Source of the DNA: Azonexaceae bacterium
GTDB taxonomy: Bacteria > Pseudomonadota > Gammaproteobacteria > Burkholderiales > Rhodocyclaceae
Assembly (NCBI GenBank): GCA_013335535.1
Contig: JAAXVL010000014.1
Coordinates: forward strand, 1-64,000
DNA: 64,000 nt
Direction of reading: 5' to 3'
Shown here: positions 1 through 7,965 of the stretch, piece by piece
Numbering within the stretch: the stretch's first letter is position 1
How the letters are laid out: each line of letters opens with the position of its first letter
The notes under the pieces: generated by a model
What the model was told of the DNA's origin: nothing
Databases searched by the model: none
Seen by the model: the letters and a program-made list of their open reading frames with translations, nothing else
Program-made: the position numbers and the translations under genes

Positions 1-202
1 AGGCGGCGACGCCGCAGGAGACGGCGATGACTTCAGTGGCGATGCCGGCTTCCTTGAGACGCACGGCTTCTTCGATGGCGATTTCGTCGAAGGGGTTCAT
101 GCTCATCTTGACGTTGGCCAGATCGACGCCGGATCCGTCCGCCTTCACGCGAACTTTGACGTTGTAATCAACTACTCGTTTTACGGGTACGAGAATCTTC
201 AC
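1..202 (-). CDS. etfB: Electron transfer flavoprotein beta subunit, N-terminal part (cut by window edge)
   Basis: The 67 codons in the window translate to an EtfB N-terminus: [19 protein letters not shown] followed by the family-typical [19 protein letters not shown]. EtfB with EtfA binds FAD and AMP and passes electrons from acyl-CoA dehydrogenases to ETF-ubiquinone oxidoreductase in the cytoplasm. I place the start at the GTG at 202 rather than the ATG at 208: an AGGAG at 209-213 sits six bases before the GTG but abuts the ATG, and EtfB proteins usually begin MKxLVPVKRV. The rest of the gene, and presumably etfA, lies to the left of the window. It is divergent from a TetR gene whose operators may control both. 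Confidence 0.93.
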   Translation of the reverse strand, partial: MKILVPVKRVVDYNVKVRVKADGSGVDLANVKMSMNPFDEIAIEEAVRLKEAGIATEVIAVSCGVAA

Positions 203-250
203 ACGCATCTCCTTTTAGTCAGTTCGATTTTTTGAATTAATGCTGCCCGT

Positions 251-279
251 TTGACAGACGATGACTCAATCAGCACAAT
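251..279 (+). promoter_or_regulatory. Candidate sigma-70 promoter of the TetR gene
   Basis: A perfect -35 TTGACA (251-256) is followed after 17 bases by CACAAT (274-279), matching four of six -10 positions. Transcription would begin near 286, inside the first of two palindromes, so a bound repressor would block initiation. Confidence 0.5.
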
Positions 280-282
280 GAC

Positions 283-298
283 CATACTGTGTCGTATG
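283..298. promoter_or_regulatory. TetR-type operator candidate 1
   Basis: CATACTGTGTCGTATG is an inverted repeat with arms CATAC/GTATG. It lies between the divergent etfB and TetR genes at the predicted transcription start. The same arms recur 22 bases downstream, about two helical turns, as expected for two repressor dimers binding one face of the DNA. Confidence 0.6.
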
Positions 299-304
299 GA
301 AAAG

Positions 305-320
305 CATACGGTAGCGTATG
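305..320. promoter_or_regulatory. TetR-type operator candidate 2, containing the TetR start codon
   Basis: CATACGGTAGCGTATG has exact six-base arms CATACG/CGTATG. Its last three bases are the ATG of the TetR gene, which suggests autorepression. Confidence 0.6.
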
Positions 321-941
321 GAAAACAAACCTGTCAAGCCCTTGATTAAATCCTCATCAGTCAAACCTCGCAAGAGGGCTGCCGTTGCACGCACTCAACT
401 CGACCCGGAACGCTGGGTGGATGAGGCGATCGATGTGCTGGCCCGCGAGGGTGTGACCGGCTTGCGCGTTGAAGTACTGGCCAAGCGTTGCGGCGTGACC
501 AAAGGAAGTTTCTACTGGCACTTCAAGGATCGTCAGGCGCTGCTCGATACCGTGCTCGAACAATGGAAAATCGGCCGCATCCGTGACATCGAGAAAACCA
601 CGTCCGTAACCACCGGCCAGGAAAGCCAGCAACTGCACTATGCCATCGAGGTGTACGGTGCCAGCCGGAATCGCAAGGGCATGTCGATCGAACTGGCCAT
701 TCGTGACTGGGCACGCCATGATCCGCAGGCGGCAGCCGTTGTCGAATCTGTCGATCTTTATCGCCTCGAATGCACGCGCAAGCTCTTCGTGGCTTCAGGC
801 ATGTCGGATGCCGAGGCCAAGAGCCGCAGCCTGCTGCTCTACGCCTGCGTGTTCGGCCTGTCGCTCATGCATTACACGCACTTCGACGACAACCTGGCCG
901 ACCTCAAGCAACGCATCGCCGAGCGCATTATTTCCAGCTAG
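318..941 (+). CDS. TetR/AcrR family transcriptional regulator
   Basis: 207 residues. The N-terminal helix-turn-helix lies at about residues 27-75, with GVTGLRVEVLAKRCGVTKGS and the typical FYWHFKDRQALLDTVLEQW ending; the rest is a helical ligand-binding domain I cannot assign to a ligand. The ATG at 318 has no clear ribosome-binding site and lies inside a palindrome, while the ATG at 296 is out of frame. The position divergent from etfB, with paired operators between them, suggests control of electron-transfer flavoprotein genes in response to an acyl-CoA. Betaproteobacterial TetR regulators of fatty-acid oxidation are known, but this assignment is inference. The stop overlaps the stop of the facing lipoprotein gene in CTAG (938-941). 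Confidence 0.85.
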   Translation: MENKPVKPLIKSSSVKPRKRAAVARTQLDPERWVDEAIDVLAREGVTGLRVEVLAKRCGVTKGSFYWHFKDRQALLDTVLEQWKIGRIRDIEKTTSVTTGQESQQLHYAIEVYGASRNRKGMSIELAIRDWARHDPQAAAVVESVDLYRLECTRKLFVASGMSDAEAKSRSLLLYACVFGLSLMHYTHFDDNLADLKQRIAERIISS

Positions 942-1531
942 CCGGAACAGACGCCCGCGCCCCACCCTTTTTCCCAGGCCGCCAGATCGACGGCCAGTTG
1001 CTCTACCGTTGCCGACAAGGCGGCCACACCGCCACGCGCATCCTGGCTAGGTGCCGGTTTTTCAATTCTCAAATCGAGATCAGCGACCTGCCGACGTGAG
1101 CGGTCGAGCAAAATGGCACGCCCGTGCAAAACCCCATTGCTGTTTTCCGGCGTGGCAAATAGCTGGCTGAACTCGGTGATTTCGATGCGCAGGACACAGC
1201 GCGTCTGGCCCTGGCCGGCCATCGCATAATCAACTTGCTGCATGAGGCGCTGCTGGATCATCTGCGCTGGCGGTCCGGCCCAGCGCGCCCGTGCGTACTC
1301 ACGCAGACGCGCGGCGTCGACATAGGTCAGACGATAGTCAATACCTTGCGAGTCGAACCACAGCGGCGCCCGCACTTCGAGCGCGAGGGGCTGCTTGCGT
1401 GCTGCCGCCAGCAATCTGGCCGGCGTCGGACCCAAATCATAAATCGCCAGCGGCGTGTCGCCACCGCGCTTGCCTGCCGTGAAACAACCTGAAAGCAGGC
1501 AACAAAAAAACAGGCCAGCCAGCCAGCGCAT
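938..1531 (-). CDS. ABC transporter auxiliary lipoprotein (PqiC/YmbA-like)
   Basis: 197 residues from the ATG at 1531, two bases after the mlaD stop. The N-terminus has a lipoprotein signal ending LLSGC (lipid-modified Cys16), so a membrane anchor facing the periplasm is expected. The body matches the ABC_trans_aux family: LAIYDLGP near the start, then LALEVRAPLWFDSQGIDYRL and a C-terminal helix. These lipoproteins accompany MCE-domain transporters and are thought to act at the outer-membrane end of lipid transport. It is the last gene of the ppx-mlaE-mlaF-mlaD operon, the position where soluble MlaC would lie in other systems. A longer reading frame upstream lacks a signal sequence and is unlikely to be used. 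Confidence 0.82.
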   Translation of the reverse strand: MRWLAGLFFCCLLSGCFTAGKRGGDTPLAIYDLGPTPARLLAAARKQPLALEVRAPLWFDSQGIDYRLTYVDAARLREYARARWAGPPAQMIQQRLMQQVDYAMAGQGQTRCVLRIEITEFSQLFATPENSNGVLHGRAILLDRSRRQVADLDLRIEKPAPSQDARGGVAALSATVEQLAVDLAAWEKGWGAGVCSG

Positions 1532-1532
1532 C

Positions 1533-2459
1533 CTATTTCTCCCCAGCCGCATTGAAGCCGGCCTCCCCCGGGCCGGGCACCTGGGCTGGCGCACCGAAAA
1601 CCAGGCCTTGCGGCGTATCTTCGAGAACACGAAGAACCCGGCTCAACTGGCGCGAAGTCTGCGAAAAATCAGTCGCCAGTTCATTGAGGCGCGGCATCAG
1701 CGCCGATGTTCCGCCAGCCGAGGCATCACCAATGGCCACATCGAGCTTGTCGGTCGCCACCTGCATCTTGCCGATCAGGATGCGGGTGTCGGCAAGCAGG
1801 GGCTGAACCTCTCCGGCCGCTTGCGACAGATTCCTGATGTTGCGGTCGTCGAGCAGTTTTTTGACTTGCAGCAGCGTCGTATTGAGGTTCTCCAGAACTG
1901 GCTTCATGTTGCCGGAAGCTGCTTCAAGATTGACCAGGGTGGCTTTCAGGTGCGCACGATTTTCGTCGTCGAGCACGGCATTGGCACTGCTCATCAACTG
2001 GCGCGCCTGCTTGAGCGTGGCCATGCCGGTTTCACCCAGTTCTTCGAGCAGGGACGGAATCATCGTGATACGCGGCGGCTGGTCGTCGTTGGGGACGAGG
2101 GCCTCGCTGTCCTTTCCAGTTTCGAGCAGGAGAATATGAGCCAGCCCGGTAACGCCCTGATAGTTGAGTTTGGCCACGGTACCGCGGGTCAGCGGCACGT
2201 CATCGTTGACCGAGATGGTCACCAGAATGTTGCTGTAGTCCTCGGGGTCGAGGCGGATGTCGCTGACCTTGCCGACGCGGATGCCACGATAGCGCACCTG
2301 CGCCTGCGGATTGAGGCCGCCGATGTTCTGCTTGGTGACGACGATGTAGTCGTGCGCCGAATCCTTGCTCCCGCTCAGCCAATACACAGCCAGAAGTGCG
2401 GCGGCGCCGAGAAGTAGAGCGAAGATACCGGCGGCAAAAGCGTAGGACTTGTTTTCCAT
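1533..2459 (-). CDS. mlaD: MlaD-family MCE-domain protein
   Basis: 308 residues from the ATG at 2459 (MENKSYAFAAG); a TTG at 2468 would add three residues. One transmembrane helix (about residues 8-28) anchors the protein in the inner membrane. The MCE domain follows (about 40-120: NPQAQVRYRGIRVGKVSDI and LNYQGVTGLAHILL). A long helical C-terminus then carries repeated Leu/Asn patterns, and the end is Gly/Pro-rich. MlaD-type proteins form hexameric rings that channel lipids between the permease and periplasmic partners. At over 300 residues it is much longer than the roughly 180-residue MlaD of E. coli and resembles PqiB/Mce-like variants with an extended helical tail. Confidence 0.9.
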   Translation of the reverse strand: MENKSYAFAAGIFALLLGAAALLAVYWLSGSKDSAHDYIVVTKQNIGGLNPQAQVRYRGIRVGKVSDIRLDPEDYSNILVTISVNDDVPLTRGTVAKLNYQGVTGLAHILLLETGKDSEALVPNDDQPPRITMIPSLLEELGETGMATLKQARQLMSSANAVLDDENRAHLKATLVNLEAASGNMKPVLENLNTTLLQVKKLLDDRNIRNLSQAAGEVQPLLADTRILIGKMQVATDKLDVAIGDASAGGTSALMPRLNELATDFSQTSRQLSRVLRVLEDTPQGLVFGAPAQVPGPGEAGFNAAGEK

Positions 2460-2468
2460 GGATGCCAA

Positions 2469-3224
2469 TTAAAGCAGCTTCCGGCGGTCTGCGCCAAAAA
2501 AGCCGGTAACAAAAGGGTGATCGACGGTCATGACTTCGGCTTTCGGGCCGAAGGCGATGATGTGCTGATCGGCCAGCACGGCAACGTGTGTGGCCAGCCC
2601 GGCCAGCGTGTTGAGGTCGTGGGTGACCATGACGACGGTCAGGCCGAGTTCGCGCTGCAGGTCGCCGACAAGTTCGACAAAGTTCTGGCTACGATCAGGA
2701 TCGAGGCCGGCGGTCGGCTCATCGAGCAGCAACAGTTCAGGCTCGAGCGCCAGGGCGCGAGCCAGGGCAACGCGCTTGACCATCCCACCGGAGAGTTCGG
2801 CTGGCATCAGTTTGCCGTGATTGGGTTCCAGCCCGACCATCGCCAGCTTGAGATGAACCAGGCGGCGAATCCAGTCGGCGTCGAGGCAGCGCAGTTCGCG
2901 CAACGGAAAGGCAATATTGTCGAACACCGACAAGGCCGAAAACAGGGCGCCATGCTGAAACAGCATGCCGAGACGCCGGCGCAGGTTGCGCTGCATCCTG
3001 ACATCGGGCTCATTGAGATCGACGCCGAAAAGGCGAACGCTACCGGAGTCCGGCTTCAACAGGCCAAGAATTTCGCGCAACAAGGTAGTCTTGCCGCTGC
3101 CCGAACCGCCAAGCAAACCAACGATCTGGCCCTCCTCCACGCGCAGCGACAGATCACGATGGACCGTCCTGCCTCGAAAACTGGCACCAACGCCATTCAG
3201 TTCGATGACGGCCGGCCGGGTCAT
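2469..3224 (-). CDS. mlaF: Mla-type ABC transporter ATP-binding protein
   Basis: 251 residues. Walker A GGSGSGKTT (about 40-48), signature [15 protein letters not shown], Walker B ELLLLDEPTAGLD and the switch histidine in MVTHDLN are all present. The signature LSGGM (instead of LSGGQ) is typical of MlaF/MKL-family ATPases that drive MCE lipid transporters. Its ATG overlaps the stop of the permease gene by ATGA, giving translational coupling, and the MCE protein follows after nine bases. Confidence 0.93.
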   Translation of the reverse strand: MTRPAVIELNGVGASFRGRTVHRDLSLRVEEGQIVGLLGGSGSGKTTLLREILGLLKPDSGSVRLFGVDLNEPDVRMQRNLRRRLGMLFQHGALFSALSVFDNIAFPLRELRCLDADWIRRLVHLKLAMVGLEPNHGKLMPAELSGGMVKRVALARALALEPELLLLDEPTAGLDPDRSQNFVELVGDLQRELGLTVVMVTHDLNTLAGLATHVAVLADQHIIAFGPKAEVMTVDHPFVTGFFGADRRKLL

Positions 3225-4327
3225 AGCTGCGGCACCCCGACATGCCGGGTGAACACGGCGAAAATGGCGTCGAAAAGGATGACCGTGGTGATCGCCGTCA
3301 CCACGGCGCTCGTCGTGTTGGCCGACAGGCTTTCGGTATTGGGTTTGACGTGCAGGCCGAAATGGCAGGCTACGACCGCGATGACGAAACCGAAGACGAC
3401 GCCCTTGCTCAGGCCAATGACCAGATTGGCCACCGGCACGGCCCGCGGCAGGTTGTCGAGGAAATAGATCAGAGACAGATCGAGCTGGAGCAGCGCAGCC
3501 AGCATGCCGCCGAAGAGCGCTACGGCCGAGGTCCACAGCACAAGCAGGGGCATTGCCACGGTCAACCCGAAAATCTTGGGTAAAACGACACGAATGCTGC
3601 GCGAGATGCCCATCGTGGACAGCACATCGATTTCCTCGGTGACTCGCATGACGCCGATCTGCGCCGTCATCGCCGACCCGGAGCGCCCGGCCACCAGCAC
3701 GGCAACGAGCACCGGACCCAGTTCGCGAATGATCGAGATGCCGAGGATATTGACGATGAACAGGTCGGCGCCAAAGCTCTTGAGCTGCAGCGCGGAAAGG
3801 TAGCTGATGGTCACGCCGATCAGGAAGCCGACCAGCGCCGTGACGGCCAGCGCCTGCGCCCCCGATTTGTAGACGTTGGCGGTGAATTCCTTCCACGGCA
3901 CATCCTGCGGATGGCGGACAAGGTAGCCCACATCGAGGAGCAACTGGCCAAACAGGGCAATCATGCCGCGCAGGTTGCCCAGCGCCTTGAACAGCAAGGC
4001 CCCAACCCATTCAGGGAAGCGCACCCTTGGCCTGGCCTGCTCGGGGATGTCCCGCGGCAATTCGGCAACGCGTAGCAGCACTTGCCGGTGCAAATCGTCA
4101 GCGACCAGCCCAGGCGGCCAGCTCGCGCCCCAGGTCCGCCACAACAGCACGGCCGCGGCACTATCGAGTCGCGTTACCGCCGACAAATCCCAATGTTCGA
4201 TGCTGCTTGAGCACGCTGCCAGATCTGCCTGCAGCGCCGGCAATTGCGGCAGCATTTCGGCCAGCGTCCAGCAACCGGACAGCACCACTCTCCCCGGCTC
4301 GACCAGCAAGCGCGGGGATTGGCTCAT
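3221..4327 (-). CDS. mlaE: STAS-MlaE fusion permease of lipid ABC transporter
   Basis: 368 residues. The first ~100 residues form a STAS domain (IEHWDLSAVTRLDSAAAVLL), the role played by separate MlaB in E. coli. The rest is an MlaE permease with several transmembrane helices and the family motif IRELGPVLVAVLVAGRSGSA. I chose the ATG at 4327 because it overlaps the ppx stop (ATGA) and begins the STAS domain; an upstream in-frame ATG at 4420 lies inside ppx. The segment FGLTVAMP (bases near 3556) uses DNA matching the 5' part of the dispersed repeat, perhaps by chance. Confidence 0.92.
   Translation of the reverse strand: MSQSPRLLVEPGRVVLSGCWTLAEMLPQLPALQADLAACSSSIEHWDLSAVTRLDSAAAVLLWRTWGASWPPGLVADDLHRQVLLRVAELPRDIPEQARPRVRFPEWVGALLFKALGNLRGMIALFGQLLLDVGYLVRHPQDVPWKEFTANVYKSGAQALAVTALVGFLIGVTISYLSALQLKSFGADLFIVNILGISIIRELGPVLVAVLVAGRSGSAMTAQIGVMRVTEEIDVLSTMGISRSIRVVLPKIFGLTVAMPLLVLWTSAVALFGGMLAALLQLDLSLIYFLDNLPRAVPVANLVIGLSKGVVFGFVIAVVACHFGLHVKPNTESLSANTTSAVVTAITTVILFDAIFAVFTRHVGVPQL
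3556..3590 (+). repeat. Core-like match to the dispersed repeat inside mlaE (doubtful copy)
   Basis: CCACGGTCAACCCGAAAA matches the repeat core, but the following bases do not match the tail. It encodes the ordinary MlaE segment FGLTVAMP on the minus strand, so it may be coincidental. Confidence 0.3.
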
Positions 4328-5826
4328 GCGATCTTCCTTGTCGGTTTCGAGTGCAGGATATAGTCCCGCCCAAGCGGCTTCCAGACGCCGGCTTCTTCGC
4401 CAAAAGCGGCGGCGGTCCACGGATTGGCCGCCAGCCAGTCGGCGGGCACTTCGATGACATAGCCGTTTTCGCTGCGGCTGACGCGCCAGGCCGGGATAGC
4501 CCGGTCATCGCGCGTCCGGTGCAGCAGCACGGCCAGACGCAGGCAGAAAATAAGGTCCCATGCGCTGTCGAGCGCAGGAATCGCGCCCAGCTTCTCGAGT
4601 TTGCCGCGATGGCCGAGCACCACCATGGCCAGGCGCGCCTGATCCTTCTTGGAGAAGCCCGGCATGTCGGCGTAGGTCAGGATGTAGGCGCCATGCTTGT
4701 GATAGGCATTGTGCGCTACGGAAATCCCGATTTCATGCAGGCGGCAGGCCCACGACAGGAACAGGGCGTCAGCCTCGCTCGGCGCACCGTCGAACAACTG
4801 AGTCAGCGCTGACAGCGCCGTGGCTTCGACACGCTCGACCTGGTCGCCTTCGACCTGATAACGCCGGCGAAACTGGGCGACGGTCGAGTCGCGCATGTCG
4901 TGATGATGAAAACGCCCCAGCAGGTCGTAGAGCACGCCCAGGCGCAAGGCGCCATCGGCGTAGGACATCCGCTCGAGGTCGAGTTCTTCGAAAATCGCCG
5001 ACATGATGGCGACGCCCCCCGGAAACACCGGCAGGCGGTCGCCCTTGACCCCTGGCAGATCGAGCGCTTCGGCCGAACCGGCCTTGATGAGCAGATTGCA
5101 CAGCTTTTCCAGCCCGACGCGCGTGATGCCGCTTTCGTTATTCGGGTTCAGGCCATTCAGTTCGAGCACATCGGCAATCGCCCGCGCCGAACCCGAAGAG
5201 CCGATGGCTTCCTTCCAGCCCAGACGCTGGTAATCGGCAGCGATCAGCTCGATTTCCTTGGCTGCCGCCACCTGCGCCTCGCGCAGGCGCTTGCGGTCGA
5301 TCCTGCGGTCCGGAAAAAAGCGCATCGTGTAGCTGACGCAGCCCATGTACAGCGACTCCATGAGCTGCGGCTCATGGCGCTTGCCGATGATGAATTCGGT
5401 GGAGCCACCGCCGATGTCGATGATCAGGCGCTTGTGGGCGGCCGACGGCAAGGAGTGCGAGGCGCCGATGTAAATCAGGCGAGCTTCCTCGCGACCGGCA
5501 ATGATTTCGATGGGGAAGCCGAGCGCCTCTTCGGCCAGCGGCAGGAATTCGTAAGCGTTTTTGGCAACCCGCAGCGTGTTGGTCGCCACGACCCGCACCG
5601 CCCCCTTGTCCAAGCCGCCCAAGCGTTCGCCGAAGCGGCGCAGCGCATCCAGGGCGCGGGCCTGGGCCGGCGCATCGAGTCGCTTGTCCGGCATCAAGCC
5701 GGAGGCCAGGCGAACCGGTTCCTTCATGGAATCCAGCGTATAGATCTGGTTATCCACCACCCGCCCGACCTGCAGACGGAAGCTGTTGGACCCCAGATCG
5801 ACGGCGGCGACGGTTTCGTAAATCAT
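4324..5826 (-). CDS. ppx: Exopolyphosphatase / guanosine pentaphosphatase (Ppx/GppA family)
   Basis: 500 residues from the ATG at 5826 (MIYETVAAVDLGSNSFR). Conserved features are the phosphate-binding DLGSNSFR near residue 9, VATNTLRVAKN, DIGGGSTEFI, GSSGSARA, and a C-terminal HD-like helical domain with CRLHEIGISVAHN. The enzyme hydrolyses terminal phosphate from polyphosphate and/or pppGpp; sequence alone does not separate Ppx from GppA. It is the first gene of an operon with the lipid transporter (ATGA overlap with mlaE), an unexpected pairing of polyphosphate metabolism and envelope maintenance. Length agrees with the family. Confidence 0.93.
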   Translation of the reverse strand: MIYETVAAVDLGSNSFRLQVGRVVDNQIYTLDSMKEPVRLASGLMPDKRLDAPAQARALDALRRFGERLGGLDKGAVRVVATNTLRVAKNAYEFLPLAEEALGFPIEIIAGREEARLIYIGASHSLPSAAHKRLIIDIGGGSTEFIIGKRHEPQLMESLYMGCVSYTMRFFPDRRIDRKRLREAQVAAAKEIELIAADYQRLGWKEAIGSSGSARAIADVLELNGLNPNNESGITRVGLEKLCNLLIKAGSAEALDLPGVKGDRLPVFPGGVAIMSAIFEELDLERMSYADGALRLGVLYDLLGRFHHHDMRDSTVAQFRRRYQVEGDQVERVEATALSALTQLFDGAPSEADALFLSWACRLHEIGISVAHNAYHKHGAYILTYADMPGFSKKDQARLAMVVLGHRGKLEKLGAIPALDSAWDLIFCLRLAVLLHRTRDDRAIPAWRVSRSENGYVIEVPADWLAANPWTAAAFGEEAGVWKPLGRDYILHSKPTRKIA

Positions 5827-5926
5827 TTTGCTAAAGCCACAGAATGCTTGAATTGGCGGGCATTCTACCACCCGCGCCAAGGACGGATTGTGACGCCGGA
5901 TTTAACGCCGTCAATAGGCCCGACTT

Positions 5927-5963
5927 CCACGGTCAACCGGAAAAAATGGCCAAAATTCAAATG
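5927..5963 (+). repeat. Dispersed repeat, full copy
   Basis: CCACGGTCAACCGGAAA core, then A/T bases, then GGCCAAAATTCAAATG. It lies in the gap between the ppx start and the prpE terminator. Other near-full copies are at 19423, 30753, 47807 and 62582. Confidence 0.85.
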
Positions 5964-5970
5964 CGCGGAC

Positions 5971-6004
5971 AAAAAAAAGCCCGCCAACTTGCATTGACGG
6001 GCTT
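5971..6004 (-). terminator. Rho-independent terminator of prpE
   Basis: Read leftward, AAGCCCG (stem, 6004-5998) and CGGGCTT (5983-5977) enclose a 14-base loop and are followed by a run of eight T in total. It lies 19 bases past the prpE stop. Confidence 0.85.
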
Positions 6005-6022
6005 GATCAGGAAGAGCGACGC

Positions 6023-7915
6023 TTAGCTGGCCAGCGCGTTCTTGATCTGTTCCAGCGTCGAAGGATCGTCGATGGTGGTCAGATCGCCCGGATCACGGCC
6101 TTCAGCCAGCGCTTGCAGCGAACGGCGCAGCATCTTGCCGGAACGGGTCTTGGGCAGACCGGTCACGAAATGGACGCGAGCCGGACGGCCAATGGCCCCC
6201 AGAATGCTGTCGACCGTGCCGAACACTTCCTTCTCCAGCGCCTTGACGAGTTCCGGCGTAGCGACCTTGGAAGCATCCTTGACGACGGCGAACGCCATCG
6301 GCACTTGCCCCTTGAGCTTGTCCTCGACGCCAACCACGGCCACTTCGGCAATCGCCGGATGGTTCTGGATGGCTTCCTCGATTTCACGGGTACCCAGACG
6401 GTGACCGGCCACGTTGATCACGTCATCGGTACGGCCGAGGATGGTGAAGTAACCGTCCTCGTCCTTGATCGCCCAGTCGTAGGAGGAATAAACCAGCGGT
6501 TCCTTGAACAGCGTGAAGTAGGTCGACACGAAACGGTCGTCCTGACCCCAGACGGTGGACAGGCAGCCCGGCGGCAGCGGCGGGATGACGGCAGCGATAC
6601 CCTTTTCGTTGGCGCCGCAGATAGAACCGTCTTCGCGGAAGATCTGCAGGTTGTAGCCGTAGACCGGGAAGGACGGCGAACCGTACTTGATCGGGGTCTT
6701 CTCGACGCCCGGCAGCGCGGCCAGCATCGGCCAGCCGGTTTCGGTCTGCCAGTAGTTGTCGATGACCGGCTTCTGCAGTTCGGTCATGAACCACTCGTGG
6801 GTCGGCTGGTCGAGCGGCTCGCCAGCCATGAAGACGTGCTTCAGGGACGACAGGTCGTACTTGTGCATGAAGGCCGGGTCCTGCTTCTTCAGCACACGGG
6901 CGGCGGTCGGTGCCGAGAACATCACGGTGACCTTGTACTTCTCGACGATCTGCCACCAGATGCCGGCGTCCGGACGCAGCGGCGTGCCTTCATACATCAC
7001 GGTGGCCATGCCGGCGATCAGCGGGCCGTAGATGATGTAGGAGTGACCGACCACCCAGCCGATGTCCGAGGTCGAGAAGAAGGTCTCGCCCTCGCCACCG
7101 CAATAGATGTGCTTCATCGACGAGGCCAGGGCCACGGCGTAGCCGCCGGTGTCACGCTGCACGCCCTTCGGCTTGCCGGTCGTGCCCGAAGTGTAGAGGA
7201 TGTAGGACGGCTCGGACGACTCCAGCCATTCGCACGGCACCTTGGCATCCATGAACTTGGCGCGCTCGGTAGCGTAGTCGACGTCGCGACCGGCAACCTT
7301 GTTGAAAGCCTTGTCCAGGCCACGATCGACCATCAGCACCTTGGCCGGCTTGTGTTCGGCCAGATCGATGGCTTCATCGAGCAGGTGCTTGTACGGCACA
7401 GCCTTGCCACCACGCATGCCGGCGTCGGAAGAAACGATCAGCGTCGGTTTGGCATCGTCGATGCGGGTTGCCAGCGAACCAGAAGCAAAGCCGCCGAACA
7501 CCACCGAGTGGATGGCGCCGATACGGGTTGCGGCCAGAATGGCGAAGGTCGCCTGGGCAATCATCGGCATGTAAATCAGGACGCGGTCGCCCTTCTTGAC
7601 GCCGAGGCTCTGGTAAATCGCCGCCATGCGTTCGATTTCGCGCTGCAGTTCAGCGAAGCTGTAAACCGTTTCCTCGTCGGTTTCAGTCGAAATGAAGATC
7701 AGCGCACGATCGTTCGGGCGCTTGGCCGCATGACGGTCAACCGCGTTGTGGCACAGATTGGTCTTGCCACCGACGAACCATTTGGCAAACGGCGGACGGG
7801 AATAGTCGCACACCTGGGTGAACGGCTCCTTCCAATCCACGAGTTGGGCCTGCTCGGTCCAAAACTCGTTCGGTTTTTCGATGGAATACTGGTGAAACTC
7901 CTTGTACGTCGCCAT
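6023..7915 (-). CDS. prpE: Propionyl-CoA synthetase (AMP-forming, PrpE)
   Basis: 630 residues from the ATG at 7915, preceded by GAGGGAG six bases upstream. An acyl-CoA synthetase: adenylation motif ILYTSGTTGKPKGVQRDTGG, WQTETGWP, GRTDDVINVAGHRLGTREIE, and the C-terminal catalytic lysine in PKTRSGKMLRR. The QRDTGGYA and RTDDVINVAGHRLGTREIEE patterns fit PrpE better than acetyl-CoA synthetase. It activates propionate to propionyl-CoA in the cytoplasm, feeding the methylcitrate or methylmalonyl pathway. It is the last gene of a likely acuI-regulator-prpE unit and ends in a strong terminator. No prpBCD genes are in the window. Confidence 0.92.
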   Translation of the reverse strand: MATYKEFHQYSIEKPNEFWTEQAQLVDWKEPFTQVCDYSRPPFAKWFVGGKTNLCHNAVDRHAAKRPNDRALIFISTETDEETVYSFAELQREIERMAAIYQSLGVKKGDRVLIYMPMIAQATFAILAATRIGAIHSVVFGGFASGSLATRIDDAKPTLIVSSDAGMRGGKAVPYKHLLDEAIDLAEHKPAKVLMVDRGLDKAFNKVAGRDVDYATERAKFMDAKVPCEWLESSEPSYILYTSGTTGKPKGVQRDTGGYAVALASSMKHIYCGGEGETFFSTSDIGWVVGHSYIIYGPLIAGMATVMYEGTPLRPDAGIWWQIVEKYKVTVMFSAPTAARVLKKQDPAFMHKYDLSSLKHVFMAGEPLDQPTHEWFMTELQKPVIDNYWQTETGWPMLAALPGVEKTPIKYGSPSFPVYGYNLQIFREDGSICGANEKGIAAVIPPLPPGCLSTVWGQDDRFVSTYFTLFKEPLVYSSYDWAIKDEDGYFTILGRTDDVINVAGHRLGTREIEEAIQNHPAIAEVAVVGVEDKLKGQVPMAFAVVKDASKVATPELVKALEKEVFGTVDSILGAIGRPARVHFVTGLPKTRSGKMLRRSLQALAEGRDPGDLTTIDDPSTLEQIKNALAS

Positions 7916-7965
7916 AAAACTCCCTCTAGCTAGGTTTTCCTGCACAACTCAACACAAAGAACGGA

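Noticed and set aside
296..317. Earlier ATG at 296 as the TetR start
   Set aside because: It is out of frame with the regulator, and its frame gives no helix-turn-helix.
7725..7750. Sequence ACGGTCAACCGCG resembling the dispersed repeat
   Set aside because: It encodes the conserved PrpE segment NAVDRH and lacks the flanking core and A/T blocks.
6113..7933. Long plus-strand open frame (about 600 codons) opposite prpE
   Set aside because: It is antisense to a clearly conserved enzyme and shows no domain motif; GC-rich third positions often leave such frames open.
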